64,000 bases of DNA from Onchidella celtica (GCA_963931925.1 OZ007567.1:79761686-79825685), one strand, 5' to 3'; numbered from the stretch's first letter, positions 48,533-60,632 are shown. Translations and numbers: made by a program. Notes: generated from the letters alone by a model not told the origin.

Positions 48533-51500
48533 ATGTAATGTCACTTTACCTCCAATAAATCGTCACGACAAAGAAAAAAAAAATCAACATTTAAGTCAAG
48601 ATTAACAAAACTGGTTAGAACGAAGAACGACACCTCATGTTCCACACTGAGTTCATTATCAAAATCCTCTGAACTTGTGTTGTACTCGATAAAGTCAACT
48701 GATTGCAGGTGCTAGAACTATTATCAGAATTCGCTGTCATGTAATACGTTTTCTTTGACAATATTTTCTCAACGAAGAAGCCATTCTTTTATTAATTTTC
48801 CCCTGGTTGGAGGGACACCATTCCTATCTCTCGTTTCCCCAGCTAATCATTTTCTGTTCAATTCCTTTCGTAAACGCCCGGGTCGTTGTCTTTTGTTGTC
48901 AGGGGAGAAGTTCTGCGGTACAGTAATGGGGGGAAATTACAGATCTTCATGAACAATGGCTGACGAATATTACTGACTTCACAGTGACGTTAAATTTATA
49001 ATAGTGACGAGATACGTGTTGGTGATTGTGTGACTGATAGAACAGACGGTAATGAATTTTAGTTCACAACGATGCTGGAAAAAATGTGTAAACTTGCAGA
49101 GTTCTTGTCTGTGATAGCGACAGAAAGAGTAACAGTAAAATTGAAGCGCCTAGTTATGTATCGTGCCAAGGCACAAGAAGCAAAAAACTGAAACATTGTG
49201 CAAAAACGGTTCTTAGTTACAGACTCTGACTCAGAAAATGATAGCTCTAAACGTTCATAACGACGTACCTCCGTAACATTACCTGGCTAAAGAGAAAACA
49301 GTCATAGTGAAATCAAATTACAATCGTGTCTGCCACACTTTTCTCAAGTAGATTGTCGTTGACCTCAAAACCCGTCACAGAGACGTTGCCTTTTTAAGAT
49401 CTTTATATGAGCTATTTTGATATAGACGTACTTAGCTCACACTTTGAATCCATTATCGTGGGTGTTTGGTTCGTGAGATATTGAAGACTGTTTCTCATGT
49501 CCCCTAATATGTCCGAACCCTGTGCTCCATAAAATGATATGTCTGGTTCCAAAATTCTGGAGGAGAATATCAATTTATCATAAATGTACAATAAAATCGT
49601 CAGTTTAAGTAACCTAGAATTTTGTGAATAACACAAGGTTATAGAAAACAGCGTGATATTCACATATTTGTAGCTTATTACCGGTAAGGTACTAGTCACT
49701 CGAAGATATTATACCAGAGTGGTCTGATTCGTATTGTTGATGTGTTGATAATACTGGTATAATATACAAATGAAATCCAACACCAGATGAACTACATGTT
49801 ATATGTTATATTTTTTTCAGGACTGACATTTTGATAACAAAGTAACATCAACTGGGGAGAAAAATAACAATTTTATTAATATTGACTCTCCTTATAGGAA
49901 AAACTGTGAAGGTTGAAAAAGAAAACAAGGAGAAAACTTTCTGTTATGGCCTGAGAAAGCAAAATCTGAAAAAAAATATATACATCTGGGTTTTTTTTTT
50001 GCGATTGCGACACTGTATTTTGCAATATCAGTATTATCGTGGCAATGTGAAATCTTACGAATGCCGGCTTGGAATGGTTTTAGAATATTCTTGTTTCCTC
50101 ATGGGTGTTTTTTTTTCCTCGATAAGCGCTTTATCACATAGCCAAACTTTGCCGCGGAAACAGCCATGCCATTCGACCCAGCCGGACTGATGAACCCAAT
50201 TTTGGAGTTGTCGGATTTCAGTATCCAACTAATCAACACACACAGGTCTGAACCATGCACATGTAATCTGCCCTAAACCACATTATTAGATTAAAATTGA
50301 AATCGTTCAAATTGCCTTAGTTATATATGAAAATGGATTTTACGGTAAAACGATATGCTGTAGGGTTTGGAGGCTAACGTGAAGACCTGGTTTTGTGCCT
50401 ACTGAGCGCTAAGAAATGAGATCAGGAGCTGTTTATAGATGAGATTTTTAGAGATTTAGATCTTTCAGCCAAACCTCCAGCGAGTGAATAAAACACAGCA
50501 GTATATGAATGTAAAACACGCAAAGTCTAAGTGATTTGCCCAGAATTCTCACTGCTTCTCATTATGTAAAGAAGATACATTTACCTTGCTTTTATCTTTA
50601 AAGTAATATATTATTACAATGTCCACAAACTAGTGTTTTATTCCACTTGACTTGGAAAATAAAAATGCAGATAAACCAAACACGAAATATCATATAAAGC
50701 CATCTCAGTATTTTCCCTGCAAGACAACAAAGCATAATTATGATAACTGTCCAAATATTTAATTTTATTAGGCACTAGACTAAACAAACAAAAAGTGTAG
50801 CTTCATATTGGCGATTATTATTATTATTATTATTATTTTAAAAATTCAAAGAACATAGATTGGGCATAACATATTCGCTGGAAGCTAAACACTTTCAATA
50901 CGGTGAAATCTTCAATCATAACTTTACAGCAACCCCGTGCTGGAAGAATATTGCCCAGGGAATTCCCCTAATAAAGACAAAGTACAGCAGTATCTGGCCA
51001 ACGATACTCCTTGAAGACTGGCGAGTTCCAATTTCAACACCAGCACGTGCGCCCTCCATTGAGAAACACGGCTTTTCTTATTGGGCTATGGGGATTTCGA
51101 GTTCTAGGAGCTTGGCACTGGTTTTTCGTTGGCCAAACGGAAAAACAGGCCAAATTGGTATGAAAAGTGCCCTGATACGGGAATCTCCATGCAGCAGAAT
51201 GTGGACAACATAGGGAGTTGTCGGAGTTTGTGTGTACAGAGTTTTAATAAAAATTTTGCTCGAAGAAAAAAAATAAATTTTGGGATGTTAAGTACCAAAA
51301 TTACATCAATGTGAAGTTTTCGTCCCGAAAACACGATGCTTTCGAACTTCAGAGTGAGGTGGTACTTTTTAGCATGTTCTGGTTTTTTGGTCTTCTTACT
51401 GTACTGACAGTTCATGCAACTGTCAGGATTCAATCAGCTTAAGACAGTAGCGTGTGGGAGGTTGGTGTAAGAGACTTTTCTAGGAACCTAACAGATGTTG

Positions 51501-53225
51501 ACACCGTAGACTAACCGAGTCGTAAGTCGATATGGTTGTCTTATAGGTTGGTCAAAAATTGATTTTGTTATTACTGAAGACAGATAGATCCCGGGTTTTT
51601 TTGCTTTTTTTTCTTCTGAAAAACGCAGCTTAATAATCCTTTTTGAGCTTATTATTCAGGTTTCCTTTTCTCTGAAAGCGTATGTATGTACAGCTGGGGA
51701 ACTTCCTGGAGTAGGTTGTTTCAAAACTTTGCTTGCATACGCTGATGCTTTCTAAAAATAACCGGCTGACAGGAACTGCTTCAGTTTGGATGCACATGTA
51801 TGTGTTATCCTTACGTTAATAGCTGTGCTTGATAAACAAGGCCCCTGAGGTGTTTGTTTCTCCAACAATTTCTCAAATGCCCTTATCATTGCAGCTTCAA
51901 ACCATGCCCTTTCAGTTCCTACTTCAACATTTTATGACTACAAAGTTAATAAAAGTAATATTTTTATTTTGCTGACTGCTTTGTAACAGTGATTTGTACC
52001 AGCTTTAAACCGTGTGTTTCGTCTTCTTACTTCAATATTTTGTGATCATATTCAAAAGTAATATTTATTTTGCTGGTTATGACAATGAAGCGTACAAAGA
52101 AAACATCAGCATGTGTTACAACTTGCCCTGACCCTTTGGGCAAGCCAACCGTTCGCGCAAGATCATGACATGATACCAAAAAAATCTACAATTATGTAAT
52201 TTAAACTGGCGTCAGAAAGATCGTGACGAATGGTAGGAAAAAATCATCTGAAAGTAATAAATAATCAGTCTGGTACAGCTGAAATGAGTCGTGGTCAGAT
52301 AGAGTTACAAATATTACCAAGCGTTTGAAATGAAGGATATCTTGTGAAAGGAAATTGCAATGTTTATAACAATTAGCAATATAGCACGGCATTGTTGCAC
52401 TTTTTATAGTAAACGGTAAGTTGAGCACAGTTGCAATGGGTTAGGTTACAAACATTATTAGGTGTTTAAAATGAGGGATTCCTTATGAAATGAAATTGAT
52501 TTTTTGTGTGACCAAACAAAAAAAATGACGGTGGCCTGTCTCAGAACAGCAAAAAGACCACAATGAGTACCAGATTTTGTCAGAACAGTCTTTACTAAAT
52601 TTTCCCAAACTGCAATATATTTTCGTTTCAAAGCTCTTCATGATTAATACAGTTTTAAATTGGTCTATTATTATTTCAAAATACCGACGTTCTATAATTT
52701 GAAACAAAGCTGAATTAGCTGGCAAATTCAACAGTGTCAAAAGGTCCTATTTCAAGAGTAATGAGTTGAAATGAACATATGGACTTTTGGCAACGGTTTC
52801 CCGAAAGTGATATTTAAAATAAGGTCTGGTCTTTAAAATTTTATTATGATTATTATTAATAATATTTTCCATCCATTTCGAGATCTTTTTTTTTCTCAGC
52901 CACTTTACAATTTCATAGTTTCACAGTTGTCATTGTCTCAGGACAAAGGATATAACAATAGGTCAGAAATTTGCTTAGGGTCTTATTCAGACTTAAAATA
53001 ATATTGTCGAAACGAAGACAGTATTTAATTTGGCCAGCCACATTCCTATATATCTGGCCACCTGATGTCCCAGGACACTGAGAGCTTTTGAAACATTTTC
53101 ATTATTTATGTATAGGCCCTTTGCGAAAGACGTCATAGAGCGTTTTTGTTTTGTACTTCCGAAATCTAAAACGGCGGGTGGATCAGCTGACGAGTGTAAC
53201 TTCGAGATATGTCTAAGCGGTTAAA

Positions 53226-53363
53226 ATGCCTACTGGTTGCATTGCAGTTGTCTGTTATGTCAGGGGTGGAAAGGATGGATCCAAGCTGGTTAGATTCCCT
53301 ACCATCCGTGTAAACAAAGGAAAGGAAGTGAAAGAATTGACCGAACGTCTCCCATGTGCGTGA
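53226..53363 (+). pseudogene. THAP-like zinc-finger N-terminal fragment
   Basis: A short frame of 45 codons starting MPTGCIAVVCYVRGGKDGSK and continuing LVRFPTIRVNKGKEVKELTE. A Met-Pro start, two early Cys spaced C-x4-C, an aromatic-Pro (here FP) about 14 residues later, and the run NKGKEVKEL before an Arg all resemble the first half of THAP or THAP-like C2CH DNA-binding domains. The expected Trp and the Cys-x2-His half are not in this frame, which ends at a TGA. It could be a first exon with an unrecognised donor, a fragment of a THAP-bearing DNA transposon, or chance. Confidence 0.35.
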
Positions 53364-53837
53364 ACACACGTGACATTGTTTACTGTAGAGAACTTTTTTT
53401 AGCTCGCGGCCGATTGGTTCGCAACACCTGAAGTGCTCACAGTGGAAATCAGCTAACGAATCAAAGTCAATGCTACCATCGCCATGGTTAAGCGTCGGTC
53501 CTGACAACTAAAATGGCCGATATCTGCCATGGGCCTATGGCATAACTTTGTGTTTCTTTCTCAACTGCTGTTTCCTTTCACTTCAGTCGGACATGAGACC
53601 CGCCACTCCTCCTTTCATTGCCAGCCTATCAATACCAATGACCTAAAAATACTAATCTTATTTATTTTATTAATATGCGCTTTCGTCAAGTTAAGTAATT
53701 AGAACCCACACGATCGCTGAGGAAGGAGAGAGGTGAAAACAAAAAAGAGGGGGTGGGGATGCGGAGAGAAAATTATTTTACTCTTTATAAAAAACTATTA
53801 CTATAATGACAAGTTATCAAAGTCCCCCCCCCCCACC

Positions 53838-53978
53838 ACCCCCCACCGCCATACACTATACTACCCCCTTGGCTTGCACTAATCCCAGGGATCTCATAGA
53901 GCCCCTCCCTCCCACCCCCCACCGCCATACACTATACCACCCCCTTGGCTTGCACTAATCCCAGGGATCTCATAGACT
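53838..53978. repeat. Tandem duplication, 76-bp period
   Basis: CACCGCCATACACTATACTA and the following TTGGCTTGCACTAATCCCAG and GGATCTCATAGA occur twice, 76 bases apart, with very few differences. C runs flank both units. The near-identity points to a recent duplication. Confidence 0.88.
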
Positions 53979-54299
53979 CCCACTCCCCAAAAAAAGAGGC
54001 GATACCGCACCGCCGCCCCCCCCCTCACCCCCGCCCCTCGTTGCGGAACACTAGAATAACTCAGCAAAACCTTTTAACATGTTTAAATGAAATAGTCAGG
54101 AAGAACCTAGGTTTCCCAGAGCGGCGCGGCGGGAGTGAAATGAAAATACTCTGAATTCATTTTTTACACTTTTAGCTCATTAATTTACACAATCATAACT
54201 TGAACAGGTGCTGGGAGGACAAGCTGTCAATCATTTTGTTATAGTTACCGTCGAAACTCTTTGAATCATCTAGCCTGTCCTGAGATGTGACACGTTTTT

Positions 54300-54810
54300 T
54301 TTTTTAACAAATGGAAGTGGTGGGAGGGAATGTGAGTTTTTTTTTTTTTTGGAGGGGCGGAGAAGGGGTAGTAAAGAGGTGGGGAGAGTCAATCAAAGTG
54401 ACACATTACCGTTATGGAAAACCAATGCCATTTGAACTATTATCTGGATGAACTACTTGATGTTCGTTAAATTCTGTTCCATCAGTTTACTGCCATCTCT
54501 CTCTCTCTGTGACATTTCGTCACTCTTGATCGAGAAACTAATGACTGTTTCCCTAGCTCAGCAATCGCCTCTTTCTGCAGATTTTACCGGGGGGGGGGGG
54601 GGATAAATCTATGTTTATTCAACAATTTATCTGGCAACTTAAGCAAAAGAGACCAATTTTTGTCCACCCACCGCCGGCCACGCCTCGCAACCCATGGCCA
54701 TCTCTCAAAACAGTTTCTATTTGTATTTGTACACTTCTTTAATCCCATTTGGGAAATTTGCCTTTGTGCCATTGCAGTCCAATTACAACTGGAGCAGGCA
54801 CGTTGTCGCC
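54300..54810. other. No gene; T and G homopolymers
   Basis: T runs at 54296-54305 and 54338-54349 and a G run at 54588-54601. The rest is unstructured, with no exon supported. Confidence 0.5.
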
Positions 54811-54814
54811 ACAG

Positions 54815-55126
54815 TGGGGGGGGGGGGATGAAGAAGGGAGGGGGAGGGAACGGTAGGGATGAATTGTATTTAATTTTGCCTGATCAGCTCTTTACGATTT
54901 CCAACTGCCAAGGTATCGGTAACGTGCGCAACGTGCACACGGCCCTCCGAAGTTTTTATCCTTATCCGAGAAGACTAAGTGCTCGATCCTATCCCCCAGT
55001 AGGACCAGGGACACGAAAATATGAGAAAAATCCCCAACTTCCAACATGCCTGCACCGGCCGTGTTTTGAACCCCGGACCTTTGGCATGAGAGGCGAGCAC
55101 CCTGCCTCTAGACCACCTTGTTCCCC
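54815..55126 (-). mobile_element. tRNA-derived SINE, copy 1
   Basis: On the minus strand, a tRNA-like head begins GGGGAACAAGGTGGTCTAGA (A-box region) and continues to GTCCGGGGTTCAAA (B-box region). It is followed by ATTTTTCTCATATTTTC, CCCTGGTCCTA, a GTGCACGTTGCGCACGTTA core, CTTGGCAGTTGGAAATCGTA and a poly(C) tract. The same order occurs at 61480-61948. The head most resembles Glu/Gly-type tRNAs. This copy has a single ATTTTTCTC module, where the other has two. Confidence 0.85.
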
Positions 55127-55284
55127 CTCTGGAGCACCTTGTTCTAGAGGAGAGTCGTTAGTTTGACACGTAGGTTTAATGCTCATCTCCGCCCCCTCCC
55201 CACCACCCCCTCTCTCTCTATCTTCCCTCGAGTCTCAGACCATCTGCATGTCTCCCATTCATCCTCCCACTCTGACCATCTGTC

Positions 55285-55300
55285 TTTCTCACCCCCCCCC
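55285..55300. repeat. C run in a CT-rich tract
   Basis: Part of a pyrimidine-rich stretch (55190-55390) of CTCTCT and C runs directly beside the SINE head. Both-strand frames over it are low complexity. Confidence 0.8.
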
Positions 55301-55478
55301 CCCAGCCTATCACCCTCTGCCACCCCCTCCCCCCACGTCTCTCTCTCTCTATCACCCCATCTCCGGCTCCCCGCCCGCCTCTCTATCTCAAAATAATTCG
55401 ATTTCACCCTGTGAATAAGCAAACCAGGACCAAATTTCAATATTCACAACTGTATAAAATAAATGAACGGTTACATAA

Positions 55479-55765
55479 AGGCCTCTTCACACTGGTAGGT
55501 TTTAGGAATAGAAAAAAGGAATGGGGGATTGTGTGGGAAGAACTCTCCTGGCTTTCCGACTTTTGTTTTTCCGATTTCCCCCCTTCGAAACATGACCAAA
55601 CCAAACGATTCCCATCGCTTCTCATTCAGAAAACGGACCAGTACAAACAAACAGCGTTTCGAAGGGGGAAATCGGAAAAACAAAAGACGGACAGCCAGGA
55701 GAGTTCTTCCCATACAGTCCCATTCCTTTTTTCTATTCCTAAAACCTACCAGTGTAAACAGGCCT
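55479..55765. mobile_element. Harbinger-like MITE, 287 bp, about 113-bp TIRs, TAA TSD
   Basis: Left arm from AGGCCTCTTCACACTGGTAG and right arm, reverse-complemented, from AGGCCTGTTTACACTGGTAG stay paired for about 113 bases at over 90% identity, with a 60-bp loop. TAA flanks both ends (55476-55478 and 55766-55768), matching the 3-bp TWA target duplication of PIF/Harbinger transposons. Being nearly a complete hairpin, it would yield a double-stranded RNA if transcribed. Open frames over it are mirror images of each other and not genes. Confidence 0.85.
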
Positions 55766-55768
55766 TAA

Positions 55769-57057
55769 GGAAATACGGGAATAGCTATTATATTTATTTC
55801 TGACTGTCCTATAGCTGTTCCGTAGGTTGTACAGTTTGATAGCCACTGGATTTGCTGACCAAACATCAGCCACTAGATGTCGTTAAATACAGAGTCAAGC
55901 CAAAGTCACCAGCTGCTGCTGTTTGCTCCTCTGTCTCTGTGCTACGTTCTGGTAACTGTGCCGTGCCGGTGCAACTCGAGGACGAAATCCATGGCCGTGC
56001 ATTTACATTCTGTAGGTAACCCTGCAGGGCCCAACGTTCCATAACCAACGAGACAGGCACAGAAATCGATCTGCCTTCTGAGATAGGGTACCACCTTGAA
56101 GGACAATGGTATTTTTCCCACATGTGGAAATTTTTCTAATCTCGTGTTGAAGATGTAAAAATAGGATAGTATGACATTAAAATTGTAATTAAATTGTATA
56201 TAGTTCAGATACCAAACAAAATGTGTCATTTTTGGTACTCTTACGGAATTCTCGGATTACCAACAAGTAAAAGCGGCAGCTGAAATCAAACTGCGCAATA
56301 TCGAACCATTATGAAGAAGTCCATAAGTATACAGAGCTTCGTTTATCATGGTTGTACATGTTTTTTTTAATTAAAATTAATTGTATTACCATTACTCAAA
56401 TTTGAGGTTAGAGCATGACTGTAAGGAGGACAATGATAATGCAATGCATAGTTTCATTTGCCATCAATTCGAAGGACAAACAAAAGTTGTTTTGTGTTAT
56501 CTTACTTCCCCCCCCCCTACACACACACACACACACACTTTTTTTCTCTCGAGTTATTTCACTCTTATTGGTCTGTCACTTGGTTTAGACAATTGGTAGC
56601 TAAGTAGGGCACTAAAAATTACTAGGATTAATAATTTCATCAGTATATTAACCACTTAACTGTAGTTAAATAAAACATTATAATTATGTTGTTAGGAGGG
56701 AGAAGCAAAACTTTTGGCACAGTGTGGAATTCAGTAAAGATCGATATTTTGTGTTGATGTTGATGTTTCCTGAACCCATAAAATCTTGTAGACCACCAGA
56801 ATGAGGTCAAAGGATTGCACATTATGGTTTTGCTTTACTAGAGATAAGATTTCTTACAGAAATCTGCTTAGAATGGCTGTTTTTGTCTTGAGAATGAACC
56901 TTTTCAAATTGTTGGGACGTGTAATTTGATCATGACTTTCAAATGCAAGAAAAGAACATAAGAGAGCTGTTTCGAAATTTGATTTTAAATATTTATGAAT
57001 TCACATATGCTGGAAATCTCCTATGCACATATTTATTTGCCTCCCATGTCTTTGCAG
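55769..57057. other. No gene recognised
   Basis: Contains a C run plus (CA)n at 56509-56539 and A+T-rich DNA. It ends in a strong acceptor-like tract (TTTATTTGCCTCCCATGTCT then TTGCAG, 57032-57057) just before the RTE fragment. Confidence 0.45.
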
Positions 57058-58261
57058 AGTTGATGTCAGTGTGAAATGTGAGAAATTTTACCCACTCATG
57101 TCTCTCAAAATATACTCAACAACAGACCCTGACCACCTACAGGCCCTCAGACAAACAATCGAGAAATGTCAAGAATATAACATAAAACTGTGTGTATTTT
57201 TCATCGATTATGAGAAAGCCTTCGACTCTATTGAACATTTTGCCATCACCGAAGCTCTAAGAAAAATCAATATGCAAGAGACTTATGTGAAATTGCTAGA
57301 AAACATATACAAAGACGCCAAAGCCAGAGTACACATAGACAACCACGTGTCAGAAACATTCAACGTAGAAAGAGGAGTGAGACAGGGAGATCCAATATCA
57401 CCTAAACTATTTACAGCAGCAATAGAAGAAATCTTCAAATCATCAGGTCTGGAACTTGGAATAAATATTGATGGAGAACAGCTGAAAGACCTTAGGTTCG
57501 CAGACGATGTGGCGCTGTGCACGGGAGACACAAAGCAAATGGAGAAGAACCTGAACATACTAAACAAACACAGTAAAAAGATCGGACTGAAGATACATAA
57601 AGGCAAAACGAAATATATGACAAATTATGAAACAGATGAAGATATAAAAGTGGAAAATAAAGTAATTGAAAGAGTAAACCAATACAAATACCTTGGCCAA
57701 ACAATTCAAATGGAAAATCAAACAAACTGTGAAGTGAGTGCAAGAGTAAGAGCAGGATGGAGCTGCTTTGGAAGGTACAGAGAAATTTTCCAAAATAAAG
57801 ACATACCAATATCCCTCAAGAGAAAAGTGTTCAACCAATGCGTAATCCCCACGATCACATATGGATGCCAGACATGGACCATGTCAAGACAGATCACCAC
57901 GAAACTAAGAACCACCCAAAGAGCAATGGAAAGAAAAATGCTAAACATAAAGCTACAAGACAAAGTACCACACACGGAAATACGAAAACAAACAAATGTT
58001 ACGGACTTGGTGAAAATGGCTCTCAGATTAAAATGGAGATGGGCAGGACACCTAGCCAGGACACAAGATAACAGATGGACAAAAAGATGCACAGAGTGGA
58101 GACCGAGGACGGGGAGAAGATCACGAGGACGGCCAGTAGGACCATGGAGAGACGACATCACTAGAACAGAGGGTGCGACCTGGACAAGGAGTGCGCAAGA
58201 TCGAAGCAAATGGAAGGCATTGTCAGAGGGCTACATCCTGCAGTGGAGGGACAACGCCTAG
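57023..58261 (+). CDS. RTE reverse transcriptase fragment with non-LINE N-terminus
   Basis: A 412-codon frame. Residues 31-412 are RTE reverse transcriptase and tail: the catalytic Asp62 in FFIDYEKAFD, GVRQGDPISPKLF at 118-130, FADD at 159-162, YKYLGQ, then the C-terminal YGCQTW, WRWAGHLAR and RGRPVGPWRDD motifs. The first 28 or so residues (including VDVSVKCEKFYPLMSLK) do not resemble RTE and come from the flanking DNA. A strong splice acceptor at 57057 would join this frame in phase 2, so a host transcript could in principle carry it. Without a promoter or endonuclease, the insertion cannot move by itself. Confidence 0.8.
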   Translation: MHIFICLPCLCRVDVSVKCEKFYPLMSLKIYSTTDPDHLQALRQTIEKCQEYNIKLCVFFIDYEKAFDSIEHFAITEALRKINMQETYVKLLENIYKDAKARVHIDNHVSETFNVERGVRQGDPISPKLFTAAIEEIFKSSGLELGINIDGEQLKDLRFADDVALCTGDTKQMEKNLNILNKHSKKIGLKIHKGKTKYMTNYETDEDIKVENKVIERVNQYKYLGQTIQMENQTNCEVSARVRAGWSCFGRYREIFQNKDIPISLKRKVFNQCVIPTITYGCQTWTMSRQITTKLRTTQRAMERKMLNIKLQDKVPHTEIRKQTNVTDLVKMALRLKWRWAGHLARTQDNRWTKRCTEWRPRTGRRSRGRPVGPWRDDITRTEGATWTRSAQDRSKWKALSEGYILQWRDNA

Positions 58262-58285
58262 GTTCAGGTTCAGGTTCAGGTGGAT
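57105..58285 (+). mobile_element. 5'-truncated RTE LINE, reverse transcriptase frame open
   Basis: The LINE sequence starts abruptly at the YSTTD motif inside the reverse transcriptase and runs to a stop at 58259-58261, with no interruption. It then has a GGTTCA repeat tail (four partial units to about 58280), the tandem-repeat 3' end typical of RTE/BovB elements. The endonuclease and the first reverse transcriptase blocks are missing. An open frame this long implies a fairly recent insertion. Confidence 0.88.
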
Positions 58286-59978
58286 AGAAACAGTTTGATC
58301 CCTGAATATTAAGGAGAGAGAGTCATTTTTAATTTTTTTAATTAACATTTTTCTGTTCGAAATACAATACAGAAATCAAATAAACGACCCAAATAAACGA
58401 TTTTGGTAAACTGAGCTTGTTTTGACACAAAGAAATTCAAGCTCTTTTGCAGAACGTTTCTGTGACGTTTCAACGAAAAACACGCACGGTCAACACGGAA
58501 GCACCGCAGATGGCAGTGTATGACAGTGTGTAGTATAACCATGCATAATATGGCAGAGAGGGGAGTCAGGCAGGTATTCCCTAGTGAAATTAAATATGTT
58601 GGATGCGTTTTTCTGTCTTATACTTCTCATTTTCCTCCTCTTACTGTCATTTTCTCCCTCTAATGACATGCTAATCCCCGATAATCCATCCCAGCGGTTT
58701 TATACAGAATCTACAATTTCATGTCCACATCCGATCTGTCTGTCACCACTATAAAATGCTATTATTTCACTGTGACTTCAACGTGTGTTCTATGTCATTG
58801 TAAAGCGAAAAGATTCTTACAGAGAGGCGGAAGTTCTCTGAGAGTACCATTGACAGGAGTATGAACTTTATGACAACATTCAGTCAAAAGATGTGGTAGA
58901 ATGCTCAATTCACTTCACATTATTGGAATTGCTCATCAACTCAACCAAGCATTATTTAGCGCTCCTTCTCTCTAACTTAATCCAAAATCAAAATGGATTA
59001 AGTTTGTCAAATGATATGCATCTATTTGATTTGTAAGCTTCCCTTGTTACAAATAAAAGTGTGTAATTTTTAATTTATCTCTTGTGCAACGAGAAAACTG
59101 GTGATAAAAATTAGTCAATAACAACAACAACAAAACTTGCAGTGACACAATTTGTAGTAAGTGCTGCAAGCGTTACTGTAGTGCTTGCAGTAGTTGTAGT
59201 AAATGTTACTAGCCAGAACGCTATTTATAGCAGCAGTAGTATATTTAGCATTATTAACTGCTACTAGCAGAAGAGAGATCTTCGAACTTTTCGTAATCTC
59301 TTACTGGATTCCAGAACGTAGAACTGTACACCACGGATGTGCTTAGGCGGATGTACTCTAATTACAAAACCAAATAGAGCAAATACTGAGTTGTGTTCAC
59401 GGCACAGCTATTGCTTTCTGTGTATAACGCTATATTCCCCCCCCCCCCCCAAACAACAGCCGTAAACGCTTTGTTATGATGTCTGCAGTACATTAATGTT
59501 AGCCTTTTTCAGTATGAGGTTTTTACTGTAAGCATTCGTTTTCCCTGCAACTGCCTCAGGGCTCCATCTTTCTGTTGCCACTTGAACCAATTTTATTATT
59601 TATGAGACAGAATGTGAATTGCGAGTTGTTATAATACATGAGACCAACTCATGCAGCAGATCGTTATCACTGAAGGCTTTTGTGGGGTTAATTTGATGGT
59701 TTTAGTGCTCATTGCGACCCTATACATTTAATGGGTTGATATTGCATGAGAATTTTAGAACAGGGAGAGATGGAGGTTGAATAACGAGTCTCTTGAGTGA
59801 CTGGTGATCAGATTTGTATACTGGTACGTCGTGTTGAAAGCCCTAGGTTTTTCTGTATTTTTCTTCCTTCGCTTTATCTATTGATGATTTTTTGTTTGTT
59901 TGCTAGAGCACTGAAGTGATTTGTATAAAGTATGTGTGGATGAGTCTTGTCCTTTCTAATCTCTGCTATGTTCCCCAG
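58286..59978. other. No gene recognised; one short repeat
   Basis: Contains the third, most diverged copy of the 100-bp TIR family at about 59350-59435, followed by a C run at 59438-59451. Short (AAC)n near 59120. No exon supported until the candidate at 59979. Confidence 0.45.
59350..59435 (+). repeat. Approx. 100-bp TIR element, copy 3 (diverged)
   Basis: CTAATTACAAAACCAAATAG and ACTGAGTTGTGTTCAC match copy 1 (about 69-112) at over 85%. The outer inverted ends are poorly kept. Confidence 0.55.
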
Positions 59979-60010
59979 GGGAACTCTTGACTGCATTTGA
60001 TAACTTACAA
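59979..60010 (+). CDS. Candidate 32-bp micro-exon of the host gene
   Basis: A good branch-like CTAAT and pyrimidine tract (CTCTGCTATGTTCCCCAG) precede 32 bases, followed by GTAAAT. Joined to the single base left by exon 3, it reads R then ELLTAFDNLQ, ending at a codon boundary. The phase fit and helical, charged composition favour a real exon. Its small size, the weaker donor and the 14.8-kb intron weigh against it. No exon of matching phase 0 was found downstream, so the chain stays unresolved. Confidence 0.33.
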
Positions 60011-60550
60011 GTAAATGTCAGACAAGAATTCTTATCAGTGGAGTGTAATGTAAAACGGAGACCTGTTTCGGAATACGGAGGGGCATTTGCTCATTAAATA
60101 AACTGTAATGTTTATAAGGTTACATATAAATTTGAGTTTCATCCAGCAACTGCAGCATGAACCTGTATGGTTGACGTAAATAATCTGGCACAGTGGCAAA
60201 TTGGTAGGTCTGATGGATTGGCAGAGAATGCATTACAGGGCATTGAAATGCCTTCGTTCAGATGTCTTAGTAAAGTGAATAGGACACAAGGTATGTTATA
60301 CACACACAAACACAGTCAATTTGTTTGAAGCTCTTTCTTTGAAAAGACCGGAATTCTTTTGCTCATAATTATTTGAAGTTTTGCTGACATCAGTAGTTTC
60401 ACAAGGGTGCGATCGTCACTACCTCTGCATACAAACCGCGCGATCGCCCTCTTCAGGGCTCTTTCTTGCAGGGGCAGATAATCAGGGAAGTTTGAATAAT
60501 TCATCACTACAAGCTGGAACTGCCCTGTTAACTTTGTCAGTTATTTCAAA

Positions 60551-60553
60551 CAG

Positions 60554-60632
<79 letters not shown>

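Larger units (their letters stand above)
45207..53225. other. Intron or intergenic DNA after exon 3
   Basis: No exon could be supported in 8 kb. Content noticed: a G run at 45482-45500, a single arm of the 4304-4537 foldback family at 45861-45907, a nested hairpin at 48452-48532, and an (ATT)n run at about 50814-50836. Several 60-115-codon frames are unsupported. Confidence 0.45.

Noticed and set aside
55411-55803. 130-codon frame on the + strand and mirror frames on the minus strand
   Set aside because: They are readings of the two inverted arms of the MITE, and so repeat themselves in opposite directions.
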